Notes: generated from the sequence alone by a model not told the origin. A DNA stretch of 42,774 nucleotides from an uncultured Chloroflexota bacterium (GCA_903917615.1 CAIXBH010000213.1:1-42774); one strand, 5' to 3'. Positions 24,407 to 32,104 are shown, numbered from the stretch's first letter. Numbers and translations: made by a program.

Positions 24407-24787
24407 ATGCTGTCAGGGAAGACCGTGTGGATGCTCGCTGGCGCAGGCCTGGCGGCGGCGATCATCGTAGGGGCAGGGTTCGCGTTCACCGCGGCGAACA
24501 CGGTTCCCGGCTCGAAGGGCGGGGAGGGCGCTGGCACGATCACGGGCTTTAGTGTGGCATCCGTCCACTACGTGCTGAACGCTACGGACCCGACCAAGGT
24601 CGACAGCGCCACGTTCAATCTCGATACCGCCCCCGCAAGCGGCTCAACGATCAAGATCCGGCTCGATAGCACCGGCAGCACCTGGTACACGTGCACGAAT
24701 GTGGTCCTTGCGGTGACGTGCAACACCACGTCGCCTGCTGCGACTGCCACCGCCGCGAACCAGTTGCAGGTCGTGGTGGCGCAGTAG
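24407..24787 (+). CDS. TasA-like secreted fibre/pilin-like protein 2
   Basis: The 126-residue protein is a close paralogue of the gene at 23863: both start ML[TS]GKT, share FTAANTVP and GSTIKIRL, and end NQLQVVVAQ. Differences are concentrated in the middle strands, for example TCTNVVLAVTCNTTSP. Tandem duplication next to a dedicated signal peptidase is typical of matrix-fibre cassettes. ATG at 24407 is preceded by GGAAAGACGAG. Confidence 0.75.
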   Translation: MLSGKTVWMLAGAGLAAAIIVGAGFAFTAANTVPGSKGGEGAGTITGFSVASVHYVLNATDPTKVDSATFNLDTAPASGSTIKIRLDSTGSTWYTCTNVVLAVTCNTTSPAATATAANQLQVVVAQ

Positions 24788-24793
24788 TCAGCG

Positions 24794-26542
24794 ATGCCGA
24801 AGGTGCCGCTGCGCGCGGTGGTCGAGTCCTCCGCGCCGACGATGTTCGCGACGATCCTCGCGGGGCTCGCGGTGGTGTCCTATGTGTTCTTCGGACCCGC
24901 CAACATCGGCGGGCCGCTCGTCTACATGGTGACGAGCGGGAACAGCATGCAGCCGTACCTGCATCGCGGCGACCTCGCGATCGTGCAGACGTCACACTCC
25001 GCGGCGGTGGGCGAGATCCATGCGTACCTCAGCACCCAGACCGGGCAGCGCGTACTGCATCGAGTGATCGGCACCGTGGATGACCGATTCATCTTCAAGG
25101 GGGACAACAACTCCTGGATCGATTCGTCGGAGCCGAATGGCTCGGAACTGATCGGGAAGTTGTGGTTCCGGCTCCCGGGGGCCGGCGGACTGCTGGAGTG
25201 GCTGAGGACGCCGCTGCACTCGGCGCTTCTCGTGGGAGGTATGACGGCCATGACCGCATATCAGGCGGCGAAACCGACGAAGCGCTCAGATCCCTCCGGG
25301 GGGGTGGGTCGTCCGGGCGACAGCATGTGGGCGACGCTGCTGCTGGCGGCCGCAGGAGGTCTCGGACGAGCGGCGATCGGGGGGCTCCTCGGTCTGGTGG
25401 TCCTTGGAGGCGTCGCCTCCGTGGTCACGTGGCGCGTACCGACCGAGAATCAGGTCAGCGAACCGCGGCCGTACCGGCAGGTTGGCCGGTTCGGCTACTC
25501 CGCAGACACCACGCTGCCCGCCGCGATCCCCGCAACTGCCAGTCCCGGTGCTGCGCCGAATGCGGCGAGCAATGCGGCGACGCTGGCCGCGCTGGCGCAG
25601 AGCCCCACGGCCGCACAGCTGCTGCTCGTCCCGGTCACGACAGGCCAGCCGGTGTTCGTGAACGTGAATCCGAAAGTTCAGATCAGGTTTCACTACGACC
25701 TGCGGAGTTCATCGCCCGCTGCACTCAACGGTACGGTGCGGATCAACGTCGTCCTCTCCGATGTCACCGGATGGTCGCGGATCCTTCCGCTCGCTCCGGA
25801 GCAGGCGTTCACCGGTACTTCGATCAACGTCATCGTGCCGGACGCCGACCTCGAGCCGTTGATGGCTGCGTTCCCGATCTACCAGGCGATCACCGGGCAC
25901 GCGCCGCGCGACTACATCGCCACGCTTCAGGCACTCGTCCACGTCGATGGCACGATCGATGGGCAGGATGTGCACGAGACGTTCAATCCGGAGGTGCCGT
26001 TCCGCGTGGTGCCTCCGTTCGAGATCTACGTCCAGACGGACAGCGTGAAGCAGTTCGAGGCGACCGGTGCGACGCTGCCGAAAGCCTCGCTCACTGATCC
26101 GTTCGCATTCGACCAGGCCGGCACGGTGCCTGGCATGCGCTCAGAGACCAACGGCATTCCGGTGTTCGGCCGGGAGGTCGCCATCGCCGCGCTCCGTCTG
26201 CTCTCCGTCGCGGTCCTGGTGCTCGCCGTCGTCGGTCTCGTGATCATGATCGCGATGCAGTGGCTCGCGTCACGGCGCGGGGAGGCGTTCCTCCTCCGCG
26301 CGCGCCACGGCGAGCAGTTCGTGCAGATCAATCCCGAGGACGAAGCGAAATGGCACGCGTCGAAGATCGAAGTCACCACCATGGAGGACCTGTTGCGGCT
26401 GGCCCAGTACCACAACTCGCCGATCCTCGTGCCGGTGGGCTCGAATCAGCGCCTCTATCTCGTCCGCGTAGGCGACCGGCTGTACGCGTACGAAGTGCCT
26501 CCGACAGCAGCCGCAGTCGCAGCCGCGACCGTGCAGGCGTAG
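24794..26542 (+). CDS. ER-type (SipW-like) signal peptidase I fused to a DUF5305-like domain
   Basis: The 582-residue protein has an N-terminal S26B signal peptidase: membrane anchor (17-35), catalytic Ser in SGNSMQPYLHRGD (S51) and the basic residue as His in VLHRVIG (H89), the Ser-His pair of the SipW/ER type rather than Ser-Lys. The rest, from about 185, has another membrane segment, an extracytoplasmic beta-rich domain resembling DUF5305 (for example VFVNVNPKVQIRFHYDL), a C-terminal membrane helix (about 462-490) and a cytoplasmic end. It probably cleaves the two preceding fibre proteins. Start ATG 24794, 6 nt after the previous stop. Confidence 0.82.
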   Translation: MPKVPLRAVVESSAPTMFATILAGLAVVSYVFFGPANIGGPLVYMVTSGNSMQPYLHRGDLAIVQTSHSAAVGEIHAYLSTQTGQRVLHRVIGTVDDRFIFKGDNNSWIDSSEPNGSELIGKLWFRLPGAGGLLEWLRTPLHSALLVGGMTAMTAYQAAKPTKRSDPSGGVGRPGDSMWATLLLAAAGGLGRAAIGGLLGLVVLGGVASVVTWRVPTENQVSEPRPYRQVGRFGYSADTTLPAAIPATASPGAAPNAASNAATLAALAQSPTAAQLLLVPVTTGQPVFVNVNPKVQIRFHYDLRSSSPAALNGTVRINVVLSDVTGWSRILPLAPEQAFTGTSINVIVPDADLEPLMAAFPIYQAITGHAPRDYIATLQALVHVDGTIDGQDVHETFNPEVPFRVVPPFEIYVQTDSVKQFEATGATLPKASLTDPFAFDQAGTVPGMRSETNGIPVFGREVAIAALRLLSVAVLVLAVVGLVIMIAMQWLASRRGEAFLLRARHGEQFVQINPEDEAKWHASKIEVTTMEDLLRLAQYHNSPILVPVGSNQRLYLVRVGDRLYAYEVPPTAAAVAAATVQA

Positions 26543-26554
26543 GGCGAGACTCGG

Positions 26555-26956
26555 ATGCCGTCGACACGTCGGGTCATCGTGGGCAGTTGTGTGTTCACCG
26601 CGATGATCGTGCTGATCGGGCTCCTCTCCGCTTCGACCGCCTCCAATACGGTCGCCTCGTCCCGGCTGGGGATTCGGACCGTTGCCACGGGCATCACCGA
26701 GTTGCGGCCGATCGCGTGCGCCGGCATGAACCTCACAACCCGGGTCACGGGCACCGGCAAGATCAACGGGACGCGCGGGGCCGATCTCATCCTGGCCGGC
26801 CGTGGTACGACGTCGATCACCGGGGGAGGCGGCGACGACTGCATCATGGCGGGCCTCGATGCCGACAACATCGACGGCAGCGGCGGAACGGACGTCTGCG
26901 TGGGGTCGAGAACCGCGCACTACAAGGACTGCTCGACCGTCATCTTCATTAACTGA
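26555..26956 (+). CDS. Secreted RTX-like calcium-binding protein
   Basis: The 133-residue protein has an N-terminal hydrophobic signal (VIVGSCVFTAMIVLIGLL) and a SASTASNTV cleavage-type motif like that of the fibre proteins. The body is made of RTX-like nonapeptides (GTRGADLILAG, GGGGDDCIMAG, GSGGTDVCVGS), which bind calcium in parallel beta-rolls. Three or four cysteines may lock the fold. It starts 12 nt after the signal peptidase, so it is likely the last gene of that operon. Confidence 0.78.
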   Translation: MPSTRRVIVGSCVFTAMIVLIGLLSASTASNTVASSRLGIRTVATGITELRPIACAGMNLTTRVTGTGKINGTRGADLILAGRGTTSITGGGGDDCIMAGLDADNIDGSGGTDVCVGSRTAHYKDCSTVIFIN

Positions 26957-27059
26957 TCGCGCCCCGCAGCGGGCGCCGTTGTGACATCAGCTGATCGCCT
27001 TCGGGCGGGCACGCTAACCTCGCCGCAGGGGTGCAGTTCCCCCGCGGAGCGGCGGTGAG

Positions 27060-27569
27060 ATGACCAACATCGAGGTGCGTCCCGGGGTGCGGTTGCGGCC
27101 GTGGGCGTGGGGCGACGAGGCATCGCTCGTTCGCCACGCGAACAGCTGGGAGGTCGCACGCTGGTTGCGGGACGTCTTCCCGCATCCGTACACGGAGGAC
27201 CATGCGCGCGACTGGATCCGGCGGGTCGCCACTGCAATGCCGGTCCGCAACTGGGCGATCGAGGTCGATGGGGAGCCGGTCGGGGGGATCGGATTGCACG
27301 CTGAGACCGCTGAGTCGGTAGAGCTCGGGTACTGGCTGGGAGAGTCGCACTGGGGTCGAGGGATCACCTCGGCGGCTGTAGCGGCGGTGGCTCGGTTCGT
27401 GTTCGAGGAGATCGGCGTCTCGCGCCTTGAGGCCATGACGTTGCCGGACAACGCACGCTCCGCCGGGGTGCTGCTCCGCAATGGTTTCGTCGAAGTTGAG
27501 CCGCGCGAACTCATCGCGCGATCGGGCGCACCGGTTCAGGGGCGCGCGTTTGTCCTTACCCGTCCGTAA
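27060..27569 (+). CDS. GNAT-family N-acetyltransferase (RimJ/RimL type)
   Basis: The 169-residue protein has the RimJ/RimL pattern: VRLRPWAWGDEASL at the start, the acetyl-CoA loop LGYWLGESHWGRGITSAAV, and LEAMTLPDNARSAGVLLRNGF near the end. Substrate unknown (ribosomal protein, tRNA-linked amine or small molecule). ATG at 27060 follows GGTGAG. A hairpin-rich leader (CCGCAGGGG to CCCCCGCGG) lies at 27020-27050, with a TAACCT box at 27012-27017. Confidence 0.88.
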   Translation: MTNIEVRPGVRLRPWAWGDEASLVRHANSWEVARWLRDVFPHPYTEDHARDWIRRVATAMPVRNWAIEVDGEPVGGIGLHAETAESVELGYWLGESHWGRGITSAAVAAVARFVFEEIGVSRLEAMTLPDNARSAGVLLRNGFVEVEPRELIARSGAPVQGRAFVLTRP

Positions 27570-27648
27570 CCGGCCGAATTGACAGAGTCCCGGGCCGGAA
27601 TCTAGCCTCGGAGGGTCTGATTCGGGGCACCTCGACGTGGTCGGGCGC

Positions 27649-27802
27649 CTCATTCATCCAGAGCGGGGGAGGGCCCGGCCCTACGAACCCGCGGCAACCG
27701 GTTGCCGATCGCCTCGGCGGACACGGTGCTAACTCCGGCTCGTCGCTACTCCTCGATCGAGGAGGCCCCTCGGCGGGGGCGTGCGGCGGGGAAGATGAAC
27801 GG
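27649..27802 (+). promoter_or_regulatory. SAM-I (S-box) riboswitch
   Basis: The consensus blocks of the SAM-I aptamer are present in order: AGAGCGGGGGAGGG (27660-27673), CCCGGCCCTACGAACCCG, GGCAACC (27693-27699), GGTGCTAACTCC (27725-27736) and a closing GATGAAC (27794-27800). The ends TTCATC (27653-27658) and GATGAA (27794-27799) form P1. A long P4-type stem (CTCCTCGATCGAGGAG) lies between. SAM binding normally switches off downstream sulfur-amino-acid genes. It lies about 158 nt before the threonine-synthase-like gene. Confidence 0.93.
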
Positions 27803-27869
27803 AAGGCGCTACAGATGCCAGACCTTCGACGATCCGCTCCCCCATCCCTGGGCCGAATGGTGATGCGCT

Positions 27870-27914
27870 AGCCCGATCGCGCGCCTCGACTGATCGAGGC
27901 CGCGCCGTCGGGCT
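27870..27914 (+). terminator. Long hairpin, probable expression platform of the riboswitch
   Basis: AGCCCGA...TCGGGCT (27870-27876 and 27908-27914) enclose an inner stem GCCTCGA-CTGA-TCGAGGC. The hairpin is strong, but no clear T run follows, so it could block the ribosome or act with Rho. It lies between the riboswitch and the ATG at 27961. Confidence 0.6.
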
Positions 27915-27960
27915 GTGCTGCCCTCTCCGCCACCCAGCGATCGTTCCGAGGAATCCAGAC

Positions 27961-29214
27961 ATGACCTTCAGCCGCGCACTCCGCTGCCGCGAATGTGGCC
28001 GCGAATACGAACTCAAGCCCATCTTCTCCTGTGAGTACTGCTTTGGCCCGCTCGAAGTCGCCTACGACTACGACGGCATCCACGCCGCGATCAGCCGCGA
28101 CTCCATCGAGCGCGGTCCGAAGACGCTCTGGCGCTACGCGGAGCTCTTGCCCTGTGACCCCGCCTACAAGGTGGACCTGGGCGACGGGTACACCCCGCTG
28201 ATCAAGGCGGACCGCCTCGCGAAGGCGATCGGCCTCGACACCCTGTGGGTGAAAAACGACACGGTGAACCCGACGTGGTCGTTCAAGGACCGCGTGGTGT
28301 CCGTCGCGATCGCGAAGGCGCGCGAGTTCGGCTTCAGCGCGATCGCCTGCGCGTCCACCGGCAACCTCGCGAACTCGGTCTCGGCGCACGCAGCGGCGGC
28401 CGGCATGGACTGCTTTGTCTTCATTCCGGATGACCTCGAGCAGGGCAAGGTGGTCGGGTCGGGGATCTACAACCCGACGCTGGTCACCGTGCGGGGCTCC
28501 TATGACGACGTGAATCGCCTCTGCACGGAGCTCTCGATGGAGCACCCGTGGGCGTTCGTGAACATCAACGTGCGTCCGTACTACGCGGAGGGCTCGCGCA
28601 CGCTCGGCTTCGAGGTCGCGGAGCAGCTCGGCTGGCGTGCGCCGGACCACATCGTGGCGCCGATGGCCTCGGGCTCCATGTACACGAAGATCTGGAAAGG
28701 CCTGCAGGAGTTCCACAAGGTGGGGCTCATCGACGAGCCGCACACGCGGATGTCGGGTGCCCAGGCCGAGGGGTGCTCGCCGATCTCGACCGCGTACGCG
28801 CACGACACGCTCAACTTCGTGCCGCAGAAGCCGAATACCATCGCGCGCTCGCTGGCGATCGGGAATCCGGCTGACGGCTACTACGCGCTGAAGCAGATGC
28901 AGGACACCGGCGGCGGCGCCGAGATGGTGACCGACGACGAGGTCGTCGAGGGCATCAAGCTGCTCGCAGAGACCGAGGGCATCTTCGCGGAGACGGCGGG
29001 CGGCGTGACGATCGGCTGCCTCAAGAAGCTCGTCGCTTCCGGCTTCATCAAGCGGGGCGAGGAGACGGTGGCGATCATCAGCGGCGGCGGACTGAAGACC
29101 GTCGAGGCGGTCGCCGACCACCTCGAGGAGCCGCTGCACGTGACGCCAAACGCGGCCGCCTTCAACGAGGCGATGCGTGCGCGGCAGGCGTCGCTTGTCG
29201 GCGCCGGGGCCTAG
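27961..29214 (+). CDS. Threonine-synthase-like PLP enzyme under SAM riboswitch
   Basis: The 417-residue protein has a short N-terminal zinc ribbon (C9, C12, C24, C27) and a fold-type II PLP domain with K109 in WSFKDR, SGNLAN-type loop STGNLANSV and the cofactor-binding GGGLKTVEAV. Family members act on O-phosphohomoserine. By sequence it would be threonine synthase, but the SAM riboswitch, the NIL-domain gene and the sulfur-carrier gene next to it suggest that it uses a carrier thiocarboxylate to make homocysteine. That is inference; threonine synthesis remains possible. NIL starts 9 nt after the stop. Confidence 0.85.
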   Translation: MTFSRALRCRECGREYELKPIFSCEYCFGPLEVAYDYDGIHAAISRDSIERGPKTLWRYAELLPCDPAYKVDLGDGYTPLIKADRLAKAIGLDTLWVKNDTVNPTWSFKDRVVSVAIAKAREFGFSAIACASTGNLANSVSAHAAAAGMDCFVFIPDDLEQGKVVGSGIYNPTLVTVRGSYDDVNRLCTELSMEHPWAFVNINVRPYYAEGSRTLGFEVAEQLGWRAPDHIVAPMASGSMYTKIWKGLQEFHKVGLIDEPHTRMSGAQAEGCSPISTAYAHDTLNFVPQKPNTIARSLAIGNPADGYYALKQMQDTGGGAEMVTDDEVVEGIKLLAETEGIFAETAGGVTIGCLKKLVASGFIKRGEETVAIISGGGLKTVEAVADHLEEPLHVTPNAAAFNEAMRARQASLVGAGA

Positions 29215-29223
29215 GATCAGCAC

Positions 29224-29469
29224 ATGGCGAACAAGCACGTACGGCTAACCTTCACCCCACAGTTGGTGCAGGAGCCGGTGATCTACAACATGGGCCACCA
29301 GTTCAAGGTGATCACCAGCATCCGCATGGCGGCGGTCGACCAGAGCGTCGGCTGGGTGGTCCTGGAGCTGGAAGGCGAAGAAGACGAGATCGAGCGGGCC
29401 CTCGAGTGGACCCGCTCCAAGGGCGTCCGCGTGGACGAGCCCACGCTCGGCGATGTTGTCGAGGGGTAA
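29224..29469 (+). CDS. NIL-domain protein
   Basis: The 81-residue protein matches the NIL domain (VRLTFTPQLVQEPVIYNMGH, ending GEEDEIERALEWTRSKGVRV), an ACT-like fold best known at the C-terminus of the methionine-transport ATPase MetN and in archaeal sulfur-amino-acid proteins. Small amino-acid or sulfur-donor binding is likely. It sits between the threonine-synthase-like gene and the carrier, 9 and 65 nt apart. AGGAT near 29214 may serve as ribosome site; a TAGGAT-N6-ATG pattern is also present, so I cannot tell which applies. Confidence 0.85.
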   Translation: MANKHVRLTFTPQLVQEPVIYNMGHQFKVITSIRMAAVDQSVGWVVLELEGEEDEIERALEWTRSKGVRVDEPTLGDVVEG

Positions 29470-29534
29470 CCCCGACTGACCGCGCGGGCGGGCGCCCGCA
29501 ACCTGAACACGATGACTTCGGAAGGAAACGATCG

Positions 29535-29816
29535 ATGGCTGTGAACGTGAAGATCCCGACCCCGCTCCGCACGCTGACGAACGAGCGCGACACCTACGCG
29601 GGCGCTCCGGGCGACCTGAACGACCTCGTCGCGGCGCTCGAGACCGAGTTCCCGGGCATGCGCGAGCGGCTGCTGGACGACGGTGGCGAGCTTCGCCGCT
29701 TCGTGAACATCTACGTGAACGGCGAGGACGTGCGCTTCCTGAGCGGCCTGACGACGGCCGTGAAGGATGGCGACGAGGTCTCGATCGTCCCCGCGGTCGC
29801 CGGCGGCGCCCGCTAG
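29535..29816 (+). CDS. ThiS/MoaD-like sulfur carrier protein 1
   Basis: The 93-residue protein has the ubiquitin-like MoaD fold: VNVKIPTPLRTLTNERDTY at the start, then FVNIYVNGEDVRFL and DGDEVSIVPAVAGG. It ends GGAR, that is, two residues beyond the Gly-Gly that must be activated. ATG at 29535 is preceded by GGAAGGA. The paralogues at 33700 and 34934 share ERL/FVNIYxN-xxD and the ALAGG end. It is the last gene of the riboswitch operon, just before the IS. Confidence 0.9.
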   Translation: MAVNVKIPTPLRTLTNERDTYAGAPGDLNDLVAALETEFPGMRERLLDDGGELRRFVNIYVNGEDVRFLSGLTTAVKDGDEVSIVPAVAGGAR

Positions 29817-29858
29817 GGACGCGGCGGGCGCGCCGCTCGTCTGCGGCGGTGGCGGAAG

Positions 29859-29885
29859 CCCACCCCCGGGCCCCCTCCCTAGGAG
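29859..29885. repeat. Composite repeat, left half (interrupted by IS)
   Basis: CCCACCCCCGGGCCCCCTCC and CTAGGAG are the start of a composite repeat copy. The other half resumes at 31944 with CCTAGGAGGGAGGGGG, so the IS inserted in the repeat's hairpin. The 8 bp CCTAGGAG (29878-29885) is duplicated at 31944-31951. Confidence 0.75.
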
Positions 29886-29905
29886 GGGAACAATATACTT
29901 GACTG
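29886..29905. repeat. IS left inverted repeat
   Basis: GGGAACAATATACTTGACTG, which aligns with the right end with matches at 15 of 20 positions. Confidence 0.85.
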
Positions 29906-29951
29906 AATCACTCTGACCACCTAATCTCTTCCTTAGCGAAGGGAAACGGGC

Positions 29952-30914
29952 ATGAAGCACGAGCCGCAAACACTGATGGACGCGATCCGCTTCTTCGCGG
30001 ATGAGCGTGTCGCGCTGGACTTCGTGGCAACGCTGCGATGGCCGAACGGCGTTGCGTGCCCGACCTGCGGCTCGCTCGACGTGACTTTCATCCCCTCCGT
30101 GCAGCGGTGGAACTGCAAGGAGAAGCACGCACGCAAGCAGTTCTCCGTGAAGAACGGTTCCATCATGGAGGACTCGCCGATCCCGCTCGACAAGTGGCTC
30201 GCGACCATGTGGCTTATCGCCAACGCGAAGAACGGCGTCTCGTCCTACGAGGTCGCGCGCTCCATCGCCGTCACTCAGAAGTCGGCGTGGTTCATGCTCC
30301 ACCGCATCCGCCTCGCGATGGAGGACGGCACCTTCAACAAGATGAATGGCATCGTTGAGGCCGACGAGACTTACATCGGCGGCAAGGCGCGGAACATGCA
30401 CAAGGCGAAGCGTGACGAGGTCTTGAAGGACGGTCACGCGGGCATGGTCGGCAAGGCTGCCGTCATGGGCTTCATCCAGCGGTCGGACGAGCCCGGTAAG
30501 AGCCGCGTCCGCGCCACCACCATCGCCGATGCGAAGCGCACCACCCTCGACCCGAAGGTGCGCCAGACCGTCGCCGAGGGCTCCATCCTGTTCACCGATG
30601 GCGCTGGCGGATACCGCTTCCTCGGCGACGACTACAACCACTCCGTCGTGAACCACGACGCGGGCGAGTACGTCCGGGGCGAGGTTCACACCAACGCCAT
30701 CGAGAACTTCTGGTCGCTCCTGAAGCGCGGGCTTCACGGCACCTACATCAGCGTTGAGCCGTTCCATCTGTTCCGCTACTTGGACGAGCAGGTGTTCCGT
30801 TTCAACTCGCGCGACCTGAGCGACGGCGACCGTTTCCTCGCGCTGGTTCGCTCCATCGCGGGCAAGCGCCTGACATACGACCAGTTGATTTCCAGCGGTA
30901 CGACGCCTGCCTAG
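29952..30914 (+). CDS. ISXO2-like (IS1595 family) transposase
   Basis: The 320-residue protein has an N-terminal zinc ribbon (C36, C39, C55) and the ISXO2-like DDE domain: D138 in IVEADETYIGG, D216 in LFTDGAGGY and the third acidic region HTNAIENFWSLLKRG (E251). DxxE-type acidic residues are all present, so the enzyme may be active. ATG at 29952 follows GAAGGGAAACGGGC. The third motif contains EN, consistent with the E/N of this family. The start lies 47 nt inside the left end. Confidence 0.93.
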   Translation: MKHEPQTLMDAIRFFADERVALDFVATLRWPNGVACPTCGSLDVTFIPSVQRWNCKEKHARKQFSVKNGSIMEDSPIPLDKWLATMWLIANAKNGVSSYEVARSIAVTQKSAWFMLHRIRLAMEDGTFNKMNGIVEADETYIGGKARNMHKAKRDEVLKDGHAGMVGKAAVMGFIQRSDEPGKSRVRATTIADAKRTTLDPKVRQTVAEGSILFTDGAGGYRFLGDDYNHSVVNHDAGEYVRGEVHTNAIENFWSLLKRGLHGTYISVEPFHLFRYLDEQVFRFNSRDLSDGDRFLALVRSIAGKRLTYDQLISSGTTPA

Positions 30915-30928
30915 TCGAGGGAAACGCC

Positions 30929-31042
30929 ATGCCAAAGACACCGAAGGAACTGACGCCGTTCGAGAAGTTCCAGCAGCTCGCAAAGCGCGTCGTAAACGCG
31001 CCGAAGCCGCAGCCGGAGCAGAAGAAGCCGCGCGAGGCATGA
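30929..31042 (+). CDS. 37-aa accessory ORF in the IS
   Basis: The tiny gene (MPKTPKELTPFEKFQQLAKR and a Pro/Lys/Glu tail) starts 14 nt after the transposase stop and has a GAGGGAAACGCC leader like that of the transposase. Its LTPFEKFxxLxKxV pattern recalls small proteins found beside other transposases; I cannot assign a function. Its stop abuts the stop of the convergent DUF3800 gene. Confidence 0.6.
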   Translation: MPKTPKELTPFEKFQQLAKRVVNAPKPQPEQKKPREA

Positions 31043-31930
31043 TCAGCCCCACGTCGGGAGGGTGAGCCGCGCCGTTGGTTGATCGACATGCCGACTGAAC
31101 ACCTCAACGTAGGCCGCCTCCCACGCGGGCGGCAGGTGCATCTCAGCGACAACCTCACGCATCGGTCTGCGCTGCAACGTCGCCCATTCGGACGCGACGG
31201 ACTTAGACAGGCGTGCGTACGGATAGCGGGTCGGGCGCGAGTCGCCCCCGTGTTCTCTCGCCCACTGTTTCCAACCCTCAAACGCCACCACGTCTGCGGC
31301 TTGCAACGGCGGGAAGTCCTTCTTCTCGACGTTCAGGTCACCGTCTATCCGGTTGAAGTTCTTCCGCCATGCCGTGTCATAGATGGCGTCGTAGGCCATC
31401 TTCAATCTGCCATGCCCCTGGTCTCCGGCCTCGAAGGTGTAGATCACGCGCTCATCGGGATGCTGCTGTAGGTACCGGAACTGCGGAACCATCGCGAAAC
31501 AATGTGTCGCGGCGATTCCGTACGCGGTTTCGACCGGCGTGTGGTCGAAGGCCGCCACACAATCTGCAAGCGACACGGACACTCCGACAATGGCCATCGC
31601 GTTTTTCTCGACGAGGGCAAGCAGGCGAGCGAGACGCTTCTGTTTGACTCCGCGAGCGTTCCAGTCCTCGTACAGACCGATGCCGCTGTCGTAGTCAGTC
31701 ATGTGGAAGAACGGCGTGTCCTCAAACGAACGAAGGGCGGCGGCCCACTTCTTCGAGAAGTCCGGCACACGTTCGGAGTCCATGATGATTCCTGCGACGG
31801 TGATCGCAGGAATGGCATCGCTCGGGCCAGCCTTGTCCATGTAGACCGCGAGCGTCACGAGGGAGCCACGGCCAAGAGGAAAGGCAAGACGCATGAGGTC
31901 ACGGGGGAACCTCGGTTCATGTTCAGTCAA
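31043..31930 (-). CDS. DUF3800 passenger protein of the IS
   Basis: The 295-residue protein has the DUF3800 layout: TLAVYMDKAGPSDAIPAITV near the start, FFHMTDYDSG, IYTFEAGDQGHGRLK and FPPLQAADVVAFEGWKQW. DUF3800 has an RNase H-like fold and occurs in mobile and defence contexts; its substrate is unknown. The usual first acidic motif YxDESG reads YMDKAG, so Glu is missing. The start is probably TTG at 31930, inside the right IR, with GGAGG from the IR as ribosome site; ATG at 31894 is an alternative. Confidence 0.75.
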   Translation of the reverse strand: MTEHEPRFPRDLMRLAFPLGRGSLVTLAVYMDKAGPSDAIPAITVAGIIMDSERVPDFSKKWAAALRSFEDTPFFHMTDYDSGIGLYEDWNARGVKQKRLARLLALVEKNAMAIVGVSVSLADCVAAFDHTPVETAYGIAATHCFAMVPQFRYLQQHPDERVIYTFEAGDQGHGRLKMAYDAIYDTAWRKNFNRIDGDLNVEKKDFPPLQAADVVAFEGWKQWAREHGGDSRPTRYPYARLSKSVASEWATLQRRPMREVVAEMHLPPAWEAAYVEVFSRHVDQPTARLTLPTWG

Positions 31931-31943
31931 CTATATTACCTCC
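31924..31943. repeat. IS right inverted repeat
   Basis: On the minus strand it reads GGAGGTAATATAGTTGACTG. It also carries the ribosome site and TTG start of the DUF3800 gene. Confidence 0.85.
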
Positions 31944-32045
31944 CCTAGGAGGGAGGGGGAGTGAGAAGAACAAGACGCGAGGGGGCTGCGCCCCTCGCGC
32001 TCCCGGCCCCCTCGCCCGCTTGCGGGAGAGGGTTGGGGTGAGCGC
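31944..32045. repeat. Composite repeat, right half (interrupted by IS)
   Basis: The sequence continues CCTAGGAGGGAGGGGGAG and then the second-type core GACGCGAGGGGGCTGCGCCC, CTCGCGCTCCCGG and a closing CCCTCGCCCGCTTGCGGGAG hairpin. The core matches the copies at 12155 and 18380. Confidence 0.75.
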
Positions 32046-32104
32046 GCTGCATCTCGCGCGGACACGAATCGACGCTGGATCTTCGGTGCCCGGTCTGGTC
32101 CATC

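Larger units (their letters stand above)
29886..31943. mobile_element. IS1595-family insertion sequence with passenger gene (2058 bp)
   Basis: The ends 29886-29905 and 31924-31943 are 20-bp imperfect inverted repeats sharing GG, AATATA, TTGACTG. They are flanked by identical 8-bp copies of CCTAGGAG, the duplication length known for IS1595. Inside are a transposase (29952), a 37-codon ORF (30929) and a DUF3800 passenger gene on the opposite strand (31043). The insertion hit a dispersed repeat between the sulfur-carrier operon and the Rrf2 gene. Its GC content looks lower than that of the host genes. Confidence 0.9.

Noticed and set aside
29212..29226. TAGGAT-N6-ATG as leaderless promoter of the NIL gene
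   Set aside because: The TAG is the stop codon of the preceding gene and AGGA can act as a ribosome site, so the spacing may be by chance.
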